Source: CAZKBP01 sp964551015
GTDB lineage: Bacteria > Bacteroidota > Bacteroidia > Cytophagales > Microscillaceae
NCBI GenBank assembly: GCA_964551015.1
Contig: CAZKBP010000005.1
Coordinates: 186,001 to 250,000, forward strand
Direction: 5' to 3'
Length of the DNA: 64,000 nt
A model generated the notes under the pieces. It saw only the letters and a list, made by a program, of their open reading frames with translations, had not been told where the DNA came from and did not search any database. A program made the translations under genes and the position numbers. Positions 17,627 through 25,484 of this stretch are shown piece by piece; position 1 is the first letter of the stretch; each line of letters begins with the position of its first letter.

Positions 17627-17797
17627 AATGACTTTTTGGTGAATGGGTTTGAATGTAAATCTAGTACAGAATTTAGCAGTCTCCTAACTTTATCCAAAAG
17701 GCGAGAAATAGTTGGGTACTGATGGAAACTCGCTTATTTTCTCGCATATTTGAGCAACGTAACGAGTAAGACTAATCAGAAGCTAAATGTCTTTTCT

Positions 17798-18394
17798 ATG
17801 AAAATGCTAATTTTTCTTTCTTCCTTATTGATTTTATCTTCCTTGCAAGCCCAAGAATCAAACTCTTCTCGTTTGCCTTATCGGCAAATTCCAGCATACC
17901 CAGAATCTTATGTTGCGGGTAATGTTCTTGCGCGGATGATTGACGGCTTGGGCTATCGCTTTTATTGGGCCACGGAAGAATTGAGGGAGAAGGATTTGGC
18001 CTACAAACCTTCCTCGGATGCCCGAACTACCCTCGAGACCATTGCCCATATCCACGAATTATCTCTCGCCGTTGCCAACGCTTCCCAAAACTTACCCAAT
18101 ACCCGATCTGATAACGCAACTGAACCCACATTCGCCGAGCTTCGGCAACAGACCCTAGAAAATCTCCAAAAAGCCAGTACATTTTTCCAAGATAAAACCG
18201 CCGAGGAGCTAAGTGAACTCAGTGTGGCTTTTCAACGAGGAGATGATGTCCGTGAATTTCCTCTCTGGCATCTGATGAACGGTCAACTAGCGGATGCGCT
18301 CTATCATACGGGGCAGGTGGTGGCTTTTCGGCGGGCTTCAGGGAATCCGCAAAACCCCAAGGTCAGTGTTTTTTCTGGTAAGACAAGAGAGTAA
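17798..18394 (+). CDS. Secreted DinB-superfamily protein
   Basis: 198 residues from the ATG at 17798; the frame extends to a TTG at 17750. The start MKMLIFLSSLLILSSLQAQ is a signal peptide with cleavage after LQAQ. The mature part has a four-helix DinB-like pattern: DGLGYRFYWATEEL, LETIAHIHELSLAVANA with a candidate metal His, and WHLMNGQLADALYHTGQVV with two further His. DinB proteins bind a divalent metal through three His and often act as thiol-dependent transferases. Export of such a protein is seen in Bacteroidota. The specific substrate is unknown. Confidence 0.72.
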   Translation: MKMLIFLSSLLILSSLQAQESNSSRLPYRQIPAYPESYVAGNVLARMIDGLGYRFYWATEELREKDLAYKPSSDARTTLETIAHIHELSLAVANASQNLPNTRSDNATEPTFAELRQQTLENLQKASTFFQDKTAEELSELSVAFQRGDDVREFPLWHLMNGQLADALYHTGQVVAFRRASGNPQNPKVSVFSGKTRE

Positions 18395-18426
18395 ACCTCT
18401 CGAGTAGAATTACACGCTTTTTTGGG

Positions 18427-19224
18427 TTATACTGCCTCTTTTAATTTTTCTATTAGTTGATATTCAGGCTCTAATTGCTCACGCAGACGTGCTAATGTTT
18501 TTCCTTCTAGATTTGTCTTCCAAACAGACTGGTTATGAGAAGATAAGGGCAGTCTCCAACCTGTTATTTCTTCCAAGCTTGCTAAACCACTGGCGAAGTC
18601 TTCGTTGTAGATAATCTTATCTAGCGATAGCAAATTGTCCAAAGCCTCGTTTATCTCAAAGGTTTTTGAGAACATGTACAACTGATTGAGCAGATGTTTT
18701 CGGGGAATATTATCCAAAAAGTTGCTAAAAGAACTACCAAGCCAGGGTCCTTCGTTTTTCATACAGGGGTGATCTATTTTATTAATTTGATAACCTTTGA
18801 GCATATTATAATGGGAAATGACTCGCTTGACCGGATCTCTCAGGCAGGTGAAAATGATAGCCCAAGCGGGTAAGGTCAATTGATGTAGTGGAGCGTGTGA
18901 AAAGGCAAAGGAAAAATCTCCTTGATTAATTAATGGCAAATTCCATCCAACAAAAACTTTCTTGTCTCTCAATATTCTGTTATTACGTTTCTTAGCTAAA
19001 TCTCTGAATAAAGCCGCCCCGTCTTGCTTAGTTTGGTTTGATAAAAATGCAATATTGATACTAGTCCCGCCTGTTTTTCTGATATGCACGTGGTAGATAG
19101 GACGTTCGTCTTTTCTCAGCATCCAAGCTACTTTCATATCTTCTGCCTGATCTAATAGCTTATCCCTTTCGTGAATTAATCTGTTTTCTATCTTTCTTAG
19201 AAAAAGTGGGGTTAAGTAATGCAT
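18427..19224 (-). CDS. Sulfotransferase-family protein
   Basis: 265 residues. The 5'-phosphosulfate loop HIRKTGGTSI has K50, and the 3'-phosphate motif is CLRDPVKRVISHY with R129 and S137. These are the PAPS-binding signatures of the sulfotransferase family 2 / heparan-type group. It has no signal peptide, so it acts in the cytoplasm or at the inner membrane on an unknown acceptor, perhaps a lipid or cell-surface glycan. It stands alone, and the preceding cox operon ends at a terminator. Confidence 0.82.
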   Translation of the reverse strand: MHYLTPLFLRKIENRLIHERDKLLDQAEDMKVAWMLRKDERPIYHVHIRKTGGTSINIAFLSNQTKQDGAALFRDLAKKRNNRILRDKKVFVGWNLPLINQGDFSFAFSHAPLHQLTLPAWAIIFTCLRDPVKRVISHYNMLKGYQINKIDHPCMKNEGPWLGSSFSNFLDNIPRKHLLNQLYMFSKTFEINEALDNLLSLDKIIYNEDFASGLASLEEITGWRLPLSSHNQSVWKTNLEGKTLARLREQLEPEYQLIEKLKEAV

Positions 19225-19454
19225 TTAGATACGGGGTAATTTTTTTGAAAAGGCAAAACCCTACTGGTTTTCCTCTGAATCTCTAAATTTATCAGAATCT
19301 GAGGATTTAACAAGTATCATTCTATTTGTTAACACGAGTCGAGAGATTTACAAATTGTCCAACAGCGTATCAGTTGTTTCACCTGATGCTTGGTATGGGA
19401 AGAATTTCGGTTGAAGCTATTGATATCATATAGACTACTCTGCACCTAAATCTA

Positions 19455-19489
19455 CAAAAAAAAGCGGGAGAAAATTTCTCTCGCTTTTC
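19455..19489 (-). terminator. Intrinsic terminator of the cox operon
   Basis: On the minus strand a stem AAAGCGAGAGAAA pairs with TTTCTCCCGCTTT (one mismatch) and is followed by eight Ts. It lies 31 bp beyond the stop of the last cox gene. Confidence 0.8.
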
Positions 19490-19520
19490 GGACTCGATTT
19501 ATGAAAAAAGATTCGCTAGA

Positions 19521-20375
19521 TTAATTCGCGATTTCCATTAAGGCTCTTTTGGCGTAGACCTTGGCCAAGTGCTTACGGTACTCTTCTGAGGCGAAATGGT
19601 CGCTCATAATGGATACACCTTCGGCTGCTTGTTGAGTCGCCGCTTCAATTGTAGCCAGATCAGGAGCTTTACCTGTCAAGGCTTGCTCCACGGCACTATC
19701 TCGGAAGGCACTTTCGGATACACCTGTAAAGGCCACTTTCACATCTTCACAAACGCCATTGCTACGCTTAATCATCACCGCACAACCCACGATGGCAAAG
19801 CGTGAGGCAGGTTGCACGAATTTCACGTAAGTAGATCTAGTGTCAGCGGGCGTAACTGGAACCCGAATCTCGGTTAAGATTTCGTCTTCTTCCAAGGCCG
19901 TCATAAAAATTCCCGTGAAGAAGTCCGAAGCAGGAATGACCCTTTCCCCGTTGGGGCCTTTGACCACGATCTCGGCTTCGGTCGCGAGCATGGAGGCCGG
20001 CCAATCGGCAGCTGGGTCGGCGTGGGCCAAGCTTCCGCCCAAGGTTCCAACATTACGGACTTGTACATCGCCAATGGTCGCTCCCGCCTGAGAAATCAAA
20101 GGTACTTTCTCTTGAATCAATTTAGAAGCGACCAAATCTTGGTGGGTGGTAGCGGCTCCGATCAAGATTTTATCGCCATCTTCTTTGATGTAACGTAAGC
20201 CCGAAATGCGGGCAATATCAATCAATTTGGTGGGAATGCTCAGGCGAAGTTTCATGGCCGGAAGCAAGCTATGGCCTCCGGCTAAGATTTTGGCGTCCAT
20301 ACTGTGTTCTTGAAGCAACTGAATGGCTTCCTCTACACTATTGGCTCGAATATAATCAAATGCATTGGGTATCAT
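19521..20375 (-). CDS. coxM: CoxM-like FAD-binding medium subunit of a molybdenum hydroxylase
   Basis: 284 residues. It passes electrons from the 2Fe-2S subunit to the quinone or another acceptor through FAD. FAD motifs are AGGHSLLP (32-39) and the segment VGTLGGSLAHADPAADWP. The C-terminal CO_deh_flav_C domain begins near residue 180. Its ATG is preceded by AAGGAGG with 6-nt spacing, a strong Shine-Dalgarno sequence that is rare in this window. It is the last gene of the coxG-S-L-M operon and ends just before a terminator. Confidence 0.92.
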   Translation of the reverse strand: MIPNAFDYIRANSVEEAIQLLQEHSMDAKILAGGHSLLPAMKLRLSIPTKLIDIARISGLRYIKEDGDKILIGAATTHQDLVASKLIQEKVPLISQAGATIGDVQVRNVGTLGGSLAHADPAADWPASMLATEAEIVVKGPNGERVIPASDFFTGIFMTALEEDEILTEIRVPVTPADTRSTYVKFVQPASRFAIVGCAVMIKRSNGVCEDVKVAFTGVSESAFRDSAVEQALTGKAPDLATIEAATQQAAEGVSIMSDHFASEEYRKHLAKVYAKRALMEIAN

Positions 20376-20389
20376 AATTTGCCTCCTTT

Positions 20390-22789
20390 TTAGTTTGCAT
20401 GACCATTTTTACCATTGCCATTCGTGCCCATATGAATGGCTCTCCAGACTTTCTCGGGGGTTACGGGCATTTGCATATCCTTGACCCCATAAGGCGAAAG
20501 CGCATCTACTACGGCATTGACTACCGCGGGAGTAGAACCAATCGTTCCGGCTTCTCCGGCTCCTTTTACGCCCAACGGGTTGTGCGGACAAGGTGTAACC
20601 GTACGGTCTACTTCAAACATCGGTAAATCATCGGCACGAGGCATGGTATAGTCCATGTAAGAACCATTGATTAATTGTCCGTCCTCGTCGTAGAGAGCAG
20701 CTTCGTAAAGAGCTTGACCAATTCCTTGGGCAATGCCCCCGTGGATTTGCCCGTCTACGATCATAGGGTTGATGACATTTCCTACATCATCACAGGCAAT
20801 AAAGCGTTTGACTTGCACTTTCCCCGTGTCGGGGTCAATTTCTACCACGCAGATATGCGCTCCGTAGGGATAGGTAAAGTTGGCTGGATCATAGAAACTA
20901 GCGAAATCCAATCCTGGTTCTAAGCCCTGCGGATAATCGTGGGGTACGTAAGCGGTCAAGGCAATGTCTCCAAAGCCGATGGACTTATCTGTTCCTTTGA
21001 CCGTCCATTTTCCCTCAGCAAATTCTAAATCCTCTTCGGAAGCTTCTAGTTTGTGGGCGGCAATTTTGGCTCCTTTTTCCAAAACTTTTTCAATGCTTTT
21101 CACAATGGCACTTCCTCCCACGGCCAAGCTACGAGAGCCGTAAGTTCCCATTCCAAAGCCCACCGACTCGGAATCACCGTGTACGATTTCTACGTCTTCT
21201 AAGCCAATGCCAAATTTATCGGCTACTACTTGGGCAAAAGTCGTTTCGTGTCCTTGTCCGTGCGAGTGTGCTCCTGTGTAAACGCTTACTTTTCCGGTGG
21301 GTTGTACGCGCACCTGTGCCGATTCGTATAATCCGGCTCTTGCTCCCAAAGCACCCACCACGGCGGAAGGGGCAATACCGCAGGCTTCTACATAAGTAGA
21401 AAAGCCAATTCCCATGATTCGTCCTTGTTTGCGAGCTTCTTCTTGCTCTTTGCGCAGATTTTCGTAGTCGGCCATCTGCAACGCTTTTTTCAGCACCTCT
21501 TCGTAATTACCGCTATCGTATTGGAGAGCAACCTGAGTTTGGTAGCCAGGTTCATTGACGCCATCGAATGGAGGGATAAAGTTTTTAAAGCGAAGCTCCG
21601 CCGGATCAACTTTCATTTCTAAGGCGGCCGTATCTAGCAAACGCTCTAAGAGATAAGTTGCCTCAGGGCGACCTGCGCCACGATAGGCATCCACGGGTGT
21701 GGTATGGGTGAAAACCCCTTTTAGATCAATATGAATGGCGGGTGTAGTATAAAGCCCCTGCAAAAGCGTACCGTGCAGGTAAGTGGGAACGGCAGGCGCG
21801 AAAGTGGAAAGATAAGCTCCTAAATTGGCAAAAGTATTGACACGTAATCCGACAATTTTACCATCTTGGTCGAAGCCCATTTCGGCCTTGGTCACGTGGT
21901 CGCGACCGTGGGCATCGGTCATAAAGCTTTCACTACGTTCGGCTGTCCACTTCACGGGGCGGTTGATTCTTTGAGAGCACCAGATCATCAAGGCTTCCTC
22001 GGCATAATGGAAGATTTTACTACCAAAACCACCTCCCACATCGGGCGAAATGACTCGTACTTTATGCTCAGGAATGCCGAGCACGAAGGCACTCATCAAC
22101 AAGCGAATCAAGTGTGGATTTTGTGAACTGGTGTAAAGCGTGTATTTATCAGAAGCTTCCTCGTAATGGCCGATGGCCGAGCGCGGCTCGATGGCATTGG
22201 GGATAACCCTTTGGTTCACAAACTCCAGAGTGGTAATATGATCTGCTCCCGCCATGGCCTGGTCGGTTTTTTCTTTGTCGCCCAATTCCCAGTCAAAAGA
22301 AAGGTTTCCCGGAGCTTCGTCGTGAACGAGAGGCGCGCCTTCCTGTGTGGCTTTTTTGGCATCCACTACGGCGGGGAGTTCTTCATATTCTACCATCACC
22401 GCTTCGGCAGCATCCTTAGCGGTTTCACGACTTTCAGCGATGACAATGGCGACGGCATCGCCCATGTAGCGAGCCTTGTCGGCTACTAAAAGCGGATGAA
22501 GAGGCTCTTTCATTTCGTCGCCATTCTTGAAGTTAACCTGCCAGCCACAGGGCACGCCCCCTACCTCAGAGTCGGCAATGTCCTTGCCTGTAAAGATGGC
22601 AATCACGCCTTCCATGGCCTGAGCTTCGGAGGTATCAATTTCTAAAATACGTGCGTGAGCATAGGGGCTTCTGACCAAATAGGCATAGGTCATGTGAGGA
22701 AGGACGATGTCGTCGGTGTAATTTCCTTTCCCGGTAATAAAGCGTTTGTCTTCTACACGTTTTACTGCTTGTCCGATCATACTAGCCAT
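20390..22789 (-). CDS. coxL: CoxL-like molybdopterin-binding large subunit, form II
   Basis: 799 residues from the ATG at 22789; the frame goes on to a TTG two codons earlier. The aldehyde oxidase/xanthine dehydrogenase a/b hammerhead domain (about 15-130) precedes the molybdopterin-binding domains. The active-site loop reads AYRGAGR, the form II signature, rather than the AYxCSFR of true (form I) CO dehydrogenase. Molybdopterin motifs DVGGGFGSK and GHGQGHETTFAQV and the C-terminal GVKGAGEAGTIG with catalytic Glu are present. AAGGAGG lies 6 nt before the ATG. The start overlaps the coxS stop by 8 bp. Substrate of form II enzymes is uncertain and may be CO or an aldehyde/purine-type compound. 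Confidence 0.92.
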   Translation of the reverse strand: MASMIGQAVKRVEDKRFITGKGNYTDDIVLPHMTYAYLVRSPYAHARILEIDTSEAQAMEGVIAIFTGKDIADSEVGGVPCGWQVNFKNGDEMKEPLHPLLVADKARYMGDAVAIVIAESRETAKDAAEAVMVEYEELPAVVDAKKATQEGAPLVHDEAPGNLSFDWELGDKEKTDQAMAGADHITTLEFVNQRVIPNAIEPRSAIGHYEEASDKYTLYTSSQNPHLIRLLMSAFVLGIPEHKVRVISPDVGGGFGSKIFHYAEEALMIWCSQRINRPVKWTAERSESFMTDAHGRDHVTKAEMGFDQDGKIVGLRVNTFANLGAYLSTFAPAVPTYLHGTLLQGLYTTPAIHIDLKGVFTHTTPVDAYRGAGRPEATYLLERLLDTAALEMKVDPAELRFKNFIPPFDGVNEPGYQTQVALQYDSGNYEEVLKKALQMADYENLRKEQEEARKQGRIMGIGFSTYVEACGIAPSAVVGALGARAGLYESAQVRVQPTGKVSVYTGAHSHGQGHETTFAQVVADKFGIGLEDVEIVHGDSESVGFGMGTYGSRSLAVGGSAIVKSIEKVLEKGAKIAAHKLEASEEDLEFAEGKWTVKGTDKSIGFGDIALTAYVPHDYPQGLEPGLDFASFYDPANFTYPYGAHICVVEIDPDTGKVQVKRFIACDDVGNVINPMIVDGQIHGGIAQGIGQALYEAALYDEDGQLINGSYMDYTMPRADDLPMFEVDRTVTPCPHNPLGVKGAGEAGTIGSTPAVVNAVVDALSPYGVKDMQMPVTPEKVWRAIHMGTNGNGKNGHAN

Positions 22790-23267
22790 GGACAACCTCC
22801 TTTCTCATTTTTTCAGCTGCGTATTGCACGGCTTTCACGATATTGTGATAACCCGTACAACGACAGAAATTACCTTCCAGTGCGTGGCGAATTTCTTCTT
22901 CGCTGGGCGCATCATTTTTTTGTAAAAGATCAGCTGCGGCCATAATCATACCTGGGGTACAGAAGCCGCACTGTAGGCCGTGTTCTTCACGGAAGCCTTC
23001 TTGCAGAGGGTGCAGCTCTCCATTTTGGCTCATACCTTCTATGGTGGTGATTTCCGAGCCATCGGCTTGGGCAGTTAATAAAGTACAAGCTTTTACAGCT
23101 TTACCATCCATTGTGATCGTACAAGCCCCACAACCACTGGTATCACAACCGATGTGGGTTCCGGTCAGGCGCAGGGTGTCGCGGAGATAGTAGACCAAAA
23201 GTTGGCGAGCGTCTACCTCGTGACTTTGGGCTTTACCATTGACTTTAATATTGACAGTTATTCCCAT
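22782..23267 (-). CDS. coxS: CoxS-like 2Fe-2S small subunit
   Basis: 161 residues, typical length. The plant-type ferredoxin cluster uses C41, C46, C49 and C61 (CDTSGCGACT). The second cluster uses C100, C103, C135 and C137 (CGFCTPGM, CRCTGY). Both complete ligand sets are present, so electron transfer should be functional. It is encoded between coxG and coxL in the operon. The large subunit start overlaps its stop. Confidence 0.95.
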   Translation of the reverse strand: MGITVNIKVNGKAQSHEVDARQLLVYYLRDTLRLTGTHIGCDTSGCGACTITMDGKAVKACTLLTAQADGSEITTIEGMSQNGELHPLQEGFREEHGLQCGFCTPGMIMAAADLLQKNDAPSEEEIRHALEGNFCRCTGYHNIVKAVQYAAEKMRKEVVHG

Positions 23268-23424
23268 TTATTGGACAGGTTTAGTATTGATGAATAAAAG
23301 ATTTATGATTCGGAGATTATAAAATTATCCCCTGTGTATTTGATCAGAAGCTTTCAGTTCAGTGAAGAGAGAAAGTATTTTATTGAAACTAAAAGCTAAC
23401 TGCTGAAAACTAATCGTGCTTAAC

Positions 23425-23979
23425 TTAGCTGACCGCTTTTTGGGCTTCGGCTTGGGAGGTTTTTTTCTTCCCAAAGAACCACTGAATCATACGGATCAAT
23501 TTTTTCCACCAAGGAAGTTTTTTGACTTCTTGACCTTGGCTTAGGAGTATTTCATTTTCCAAGGACTCGAAAAATTGGTTCGTAAGCGTATTGGCAACCC
23601 CACTCAGGACGCGCTGCCCCGTGCGGGAGAGGGTTCCACTGAGTTTGGCGTCGCCAGCGAAGAGAATTTCGGTTTGGTTATTGCCAGCCGCTTGTAATTT
23701 GATACTGCCTTGGGCGTTGACATTCCCCATACGGCTACTTTGCTTCATTTTGAGGATGAAACTTTGGGGAGGGATTTTATCTACGACTTCCATCGTGCCT
23801 TTGAAAGCTCCGTTGACAGGCCCCATTTTGATTTGAGAATTGGCTTTGTACTTGTCATCGCCTTGAGCCTCGAGGGTGTCTAAACCTGGGATCACTTTGG
23901 TAAGGATATCAGGGTCCAGCATCATTTTCCAGACCGTTTCGGGGGAAGCGTTGAGTTTATGGCTGCCTTCTAGGTGCAT
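23425..23979 (-). CDS. coxG: CoxG-like SRPBCC protein
   Basis: 184 residues. It begins with GSHKLNASPETVWKMMLDPD and contains CLP-like PGLDTLEAQGDDKY, ANSQIKMGPVNGAFKG and GSIKLQAAGNNQTEI, the pattern of carbon monoxide dehydrogenase subunit G (a START/SRPBCC fold). Characterised CoxG proteins attach the dehydrogenase to the membrane. The C-terminal basic segment WWKKLIRMIQWFFGKKK could bind the membrane. It is the first gene of the operon, 157 bp upstream of coxS. No coxD, coxE or coxF maturation gene is in the window. Confidence 0.87.
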   Translation of the reverse strand: MHLEGSHKLNASPETVWKMMLDPDILTKVIPGLDTLEAQGDDKYKANSQIKMGPVNGAFKGTMEVVDKIPPQSFILKMKQSSRMGNVNAQGSIKLQAAGNNQTEILFAGDAKLSGTLSRTGQRVLSGVANTLTNQFFESLENEILLSQGQEVKKLPWWKKLIRMIQWFFGKKKTSQAEAQKAVS

Positions 23980-24149
23980 AATTTTGTTCTGTAAAAATTA
24001 CAAATGAATGTGCTTATCTTTATAAAAATGAATTTTACAGTAATTATCAAAATTATGCAAATCTTTCTAATGATTTTTCAAAGCCTGTTCTTGTTTAGAC
24101 TGCTTAAAAATTAGAAGGGCAAAGAATATTTGGTATACAATACAGCAAA

Positions 24150-25064
24150 TCATTGCTCATTAGGATCGAGCCCCATTTTTCGTAACAGTGCTTCTAATTT
24201 GTCGGCTCTTTGTTTTTCGGCTTCGGCTCTTTGTTTTTCAGTTTCAGCTTTTTGTTTTTCGGCTTCGGCTTTTTGTTTTTCAGCTTCGGTACGTTTTCTT
24301 TCCTCCTCTGTTTCTTTTTGCGCTTGGGAGAGAGAGGCGGAGAGTTCAGTAGTACGCTCGGCACCGGTTTTCAGTACATCGCCTTCTTTACTGCACCAGC
24401 GCCCCCAAGGAGCTTGATGTTTCTCGAAAAGACCTTCCCAGAGTTTGATACCCAACTGAATTTCGGTCATGAAAAAATTCTCATCACTGATCGGCTCATA
24501 GGTTTTGCCAGAGAGGCGAAATACCTGCAAACGAGTATCAAACAGGTTTAGGTAGGGATCAATGAGCACGTAGTAGAGGACGCCAATTTGAGCATAAATC
24601 TCCATCTTTTGGTCGGTTTCTTTACCTATTTTATTGGAGATTACTTCTACTACCAACTCGGGAGGTTTGCCGAATCGCCAGATGAAATAACAGCGATTTT
24701 TTTTCTCAAACCACTCTTCAGGGGCTTTGACGTCAAAGCTCAGAAACATATCTGGTACAATGGGAGAATCATTGACCGAGTAATAAATACCTACATTGGA
24801 AGACGCCAAAAAGTCTCGATTTGTCCACTCATTTGCGTGGAGCGGATCAATGAGAAGGCGCTGTTGTTTTTCAGAAAAAATATTGTCCACAGGCGTATCA
24901 TCTTCGGTGATAAACTGTTCATAATCTGGTTCTTCTACTTCATAATAAGTAGTGTGGGCATAGATGAGTCTATTGCCGATTTTTTTGACTAGCTCGTATT
25001 TTTCGCTGAAGTCAAATGCTGCTTGCTCATCGGAGTGGTCTTGAGATTTTTCAGGTGCTTCCAT
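24150..25064 (-). CDS. Uma2-family putative endonuclease with a coiled-coil tail
   Basis: 304 residues. The PD-(D/E)xK-like core of Uma2/DUF820 is visible as SPIVPDMFLSFD, PPELVVEVIS and the segment KMEIYAQIGVLYYVLIDP. Residues about 240-295 are a charged coiled coil built from EKQKAEA-type heptads. Uma2 proteins are common in cyanobacteria and Bacteroidota in many paralogues, and their biological role is not known. The tail may mediate oligomerisation. It has no membrane segment or partner gene nearby. Confidence 0.85.
   Translation of the reverse strand: MEAPEKSQDHSDEQAAFDFSEKYELVKKIGNRLIYAHTTYYEVEEPDYEQFITEDDTPVDNIFSEKQQRLLIDPLHANEWTNRDFLASSNVGIYYSVNDSPIVPDMFLSFDVKAPEEWFEKKNRCYFIWRFGKPPELVVEVISNKIGKETDQKMEIYAQIGVLYYVLIDPYLNLFDTRLQVFRLSGKTYEPISDENFFMTEIQLGIKLWEGLFEKHQAPWGRWCSKEGDVLKTGAERTTELSASLSQAQKETEEERKRTEAEKQKAEAEKQKAETEKQRAEAEKQRADKLEALLRKMGLDPNEQ
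24202..24290 (-). repeat. 21-bp in-frame tandem repeat inside the Uma2 gene
   Basis: About four copies of a 21-bp unit encode EKQ(K/R)AEA heptads. The copies differ at a few bases (tcggct/tcagct; ctttg/ttttg), so slippage could change the number of heptads without a frameshift. Confidence 0.75.
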
Positions 25065-25484
25065 GACAAAATGTTGATGACTTTTCTAATTTACAAATTT
25101 TTTGTTAATTCTGCTCATTTAGATGAGCAATTTGATACTGATCTGGTATAGAAATTAGAAAAATTTGTTCAATTCCAAGATTAATTGAAAAAATCCCATC
25201 TACGGATTTTAAAAGAATAATAAATTAAAAAAGTAAAATAAATTAAAATGTTGTATGGGTAAAGTAAGTTTTTACTTGCCTAGACCAAATAGATGATTGG
25301 AGGTGGTGTTACTCACTGATAAACTATCTTTGAATCATTCCAGTTCTTAATTTAGAATAAACAAATCTACAGCCTTGCGATCTAGCTAAGTAAGTAATCT
25401 AACCAAGAGCATTGCTAGACACACTTTTTTTACATAGATTTGTAATGAATGATTTTTTATTAGAATATTACTATTTTTACTTCT
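25065..25484. other. 420-bp AT-rich intergenic region, divergent promoters
   Basis: The region separates the divergent Uma2 and E1 genes. I see a small hairpin GCTCATTTAGATGAGC at 25112-25127. On the plus strand TATCTTTG at 25325-25332 fits the -7 consensus but lacks a -33 partner at normal spacing and lies 152 bp before the ATG. There is no ORF or RNA gene I can support. Confidence 0.4.

Noticed and set aside
24210..24551. Plus-strand ORF with Phe-rich repeats
   Set aside because: Antisense of the Uma2 coiled-coil repeat, so the repeats are explained by the real gene.
25112..25127. GCTCATTTAGATGAGC hairpin
   Set aside because: A 6-bp stem in AT-rich sequence is expected by chance, and it lies upstream of both genes, so it is not a terminator.
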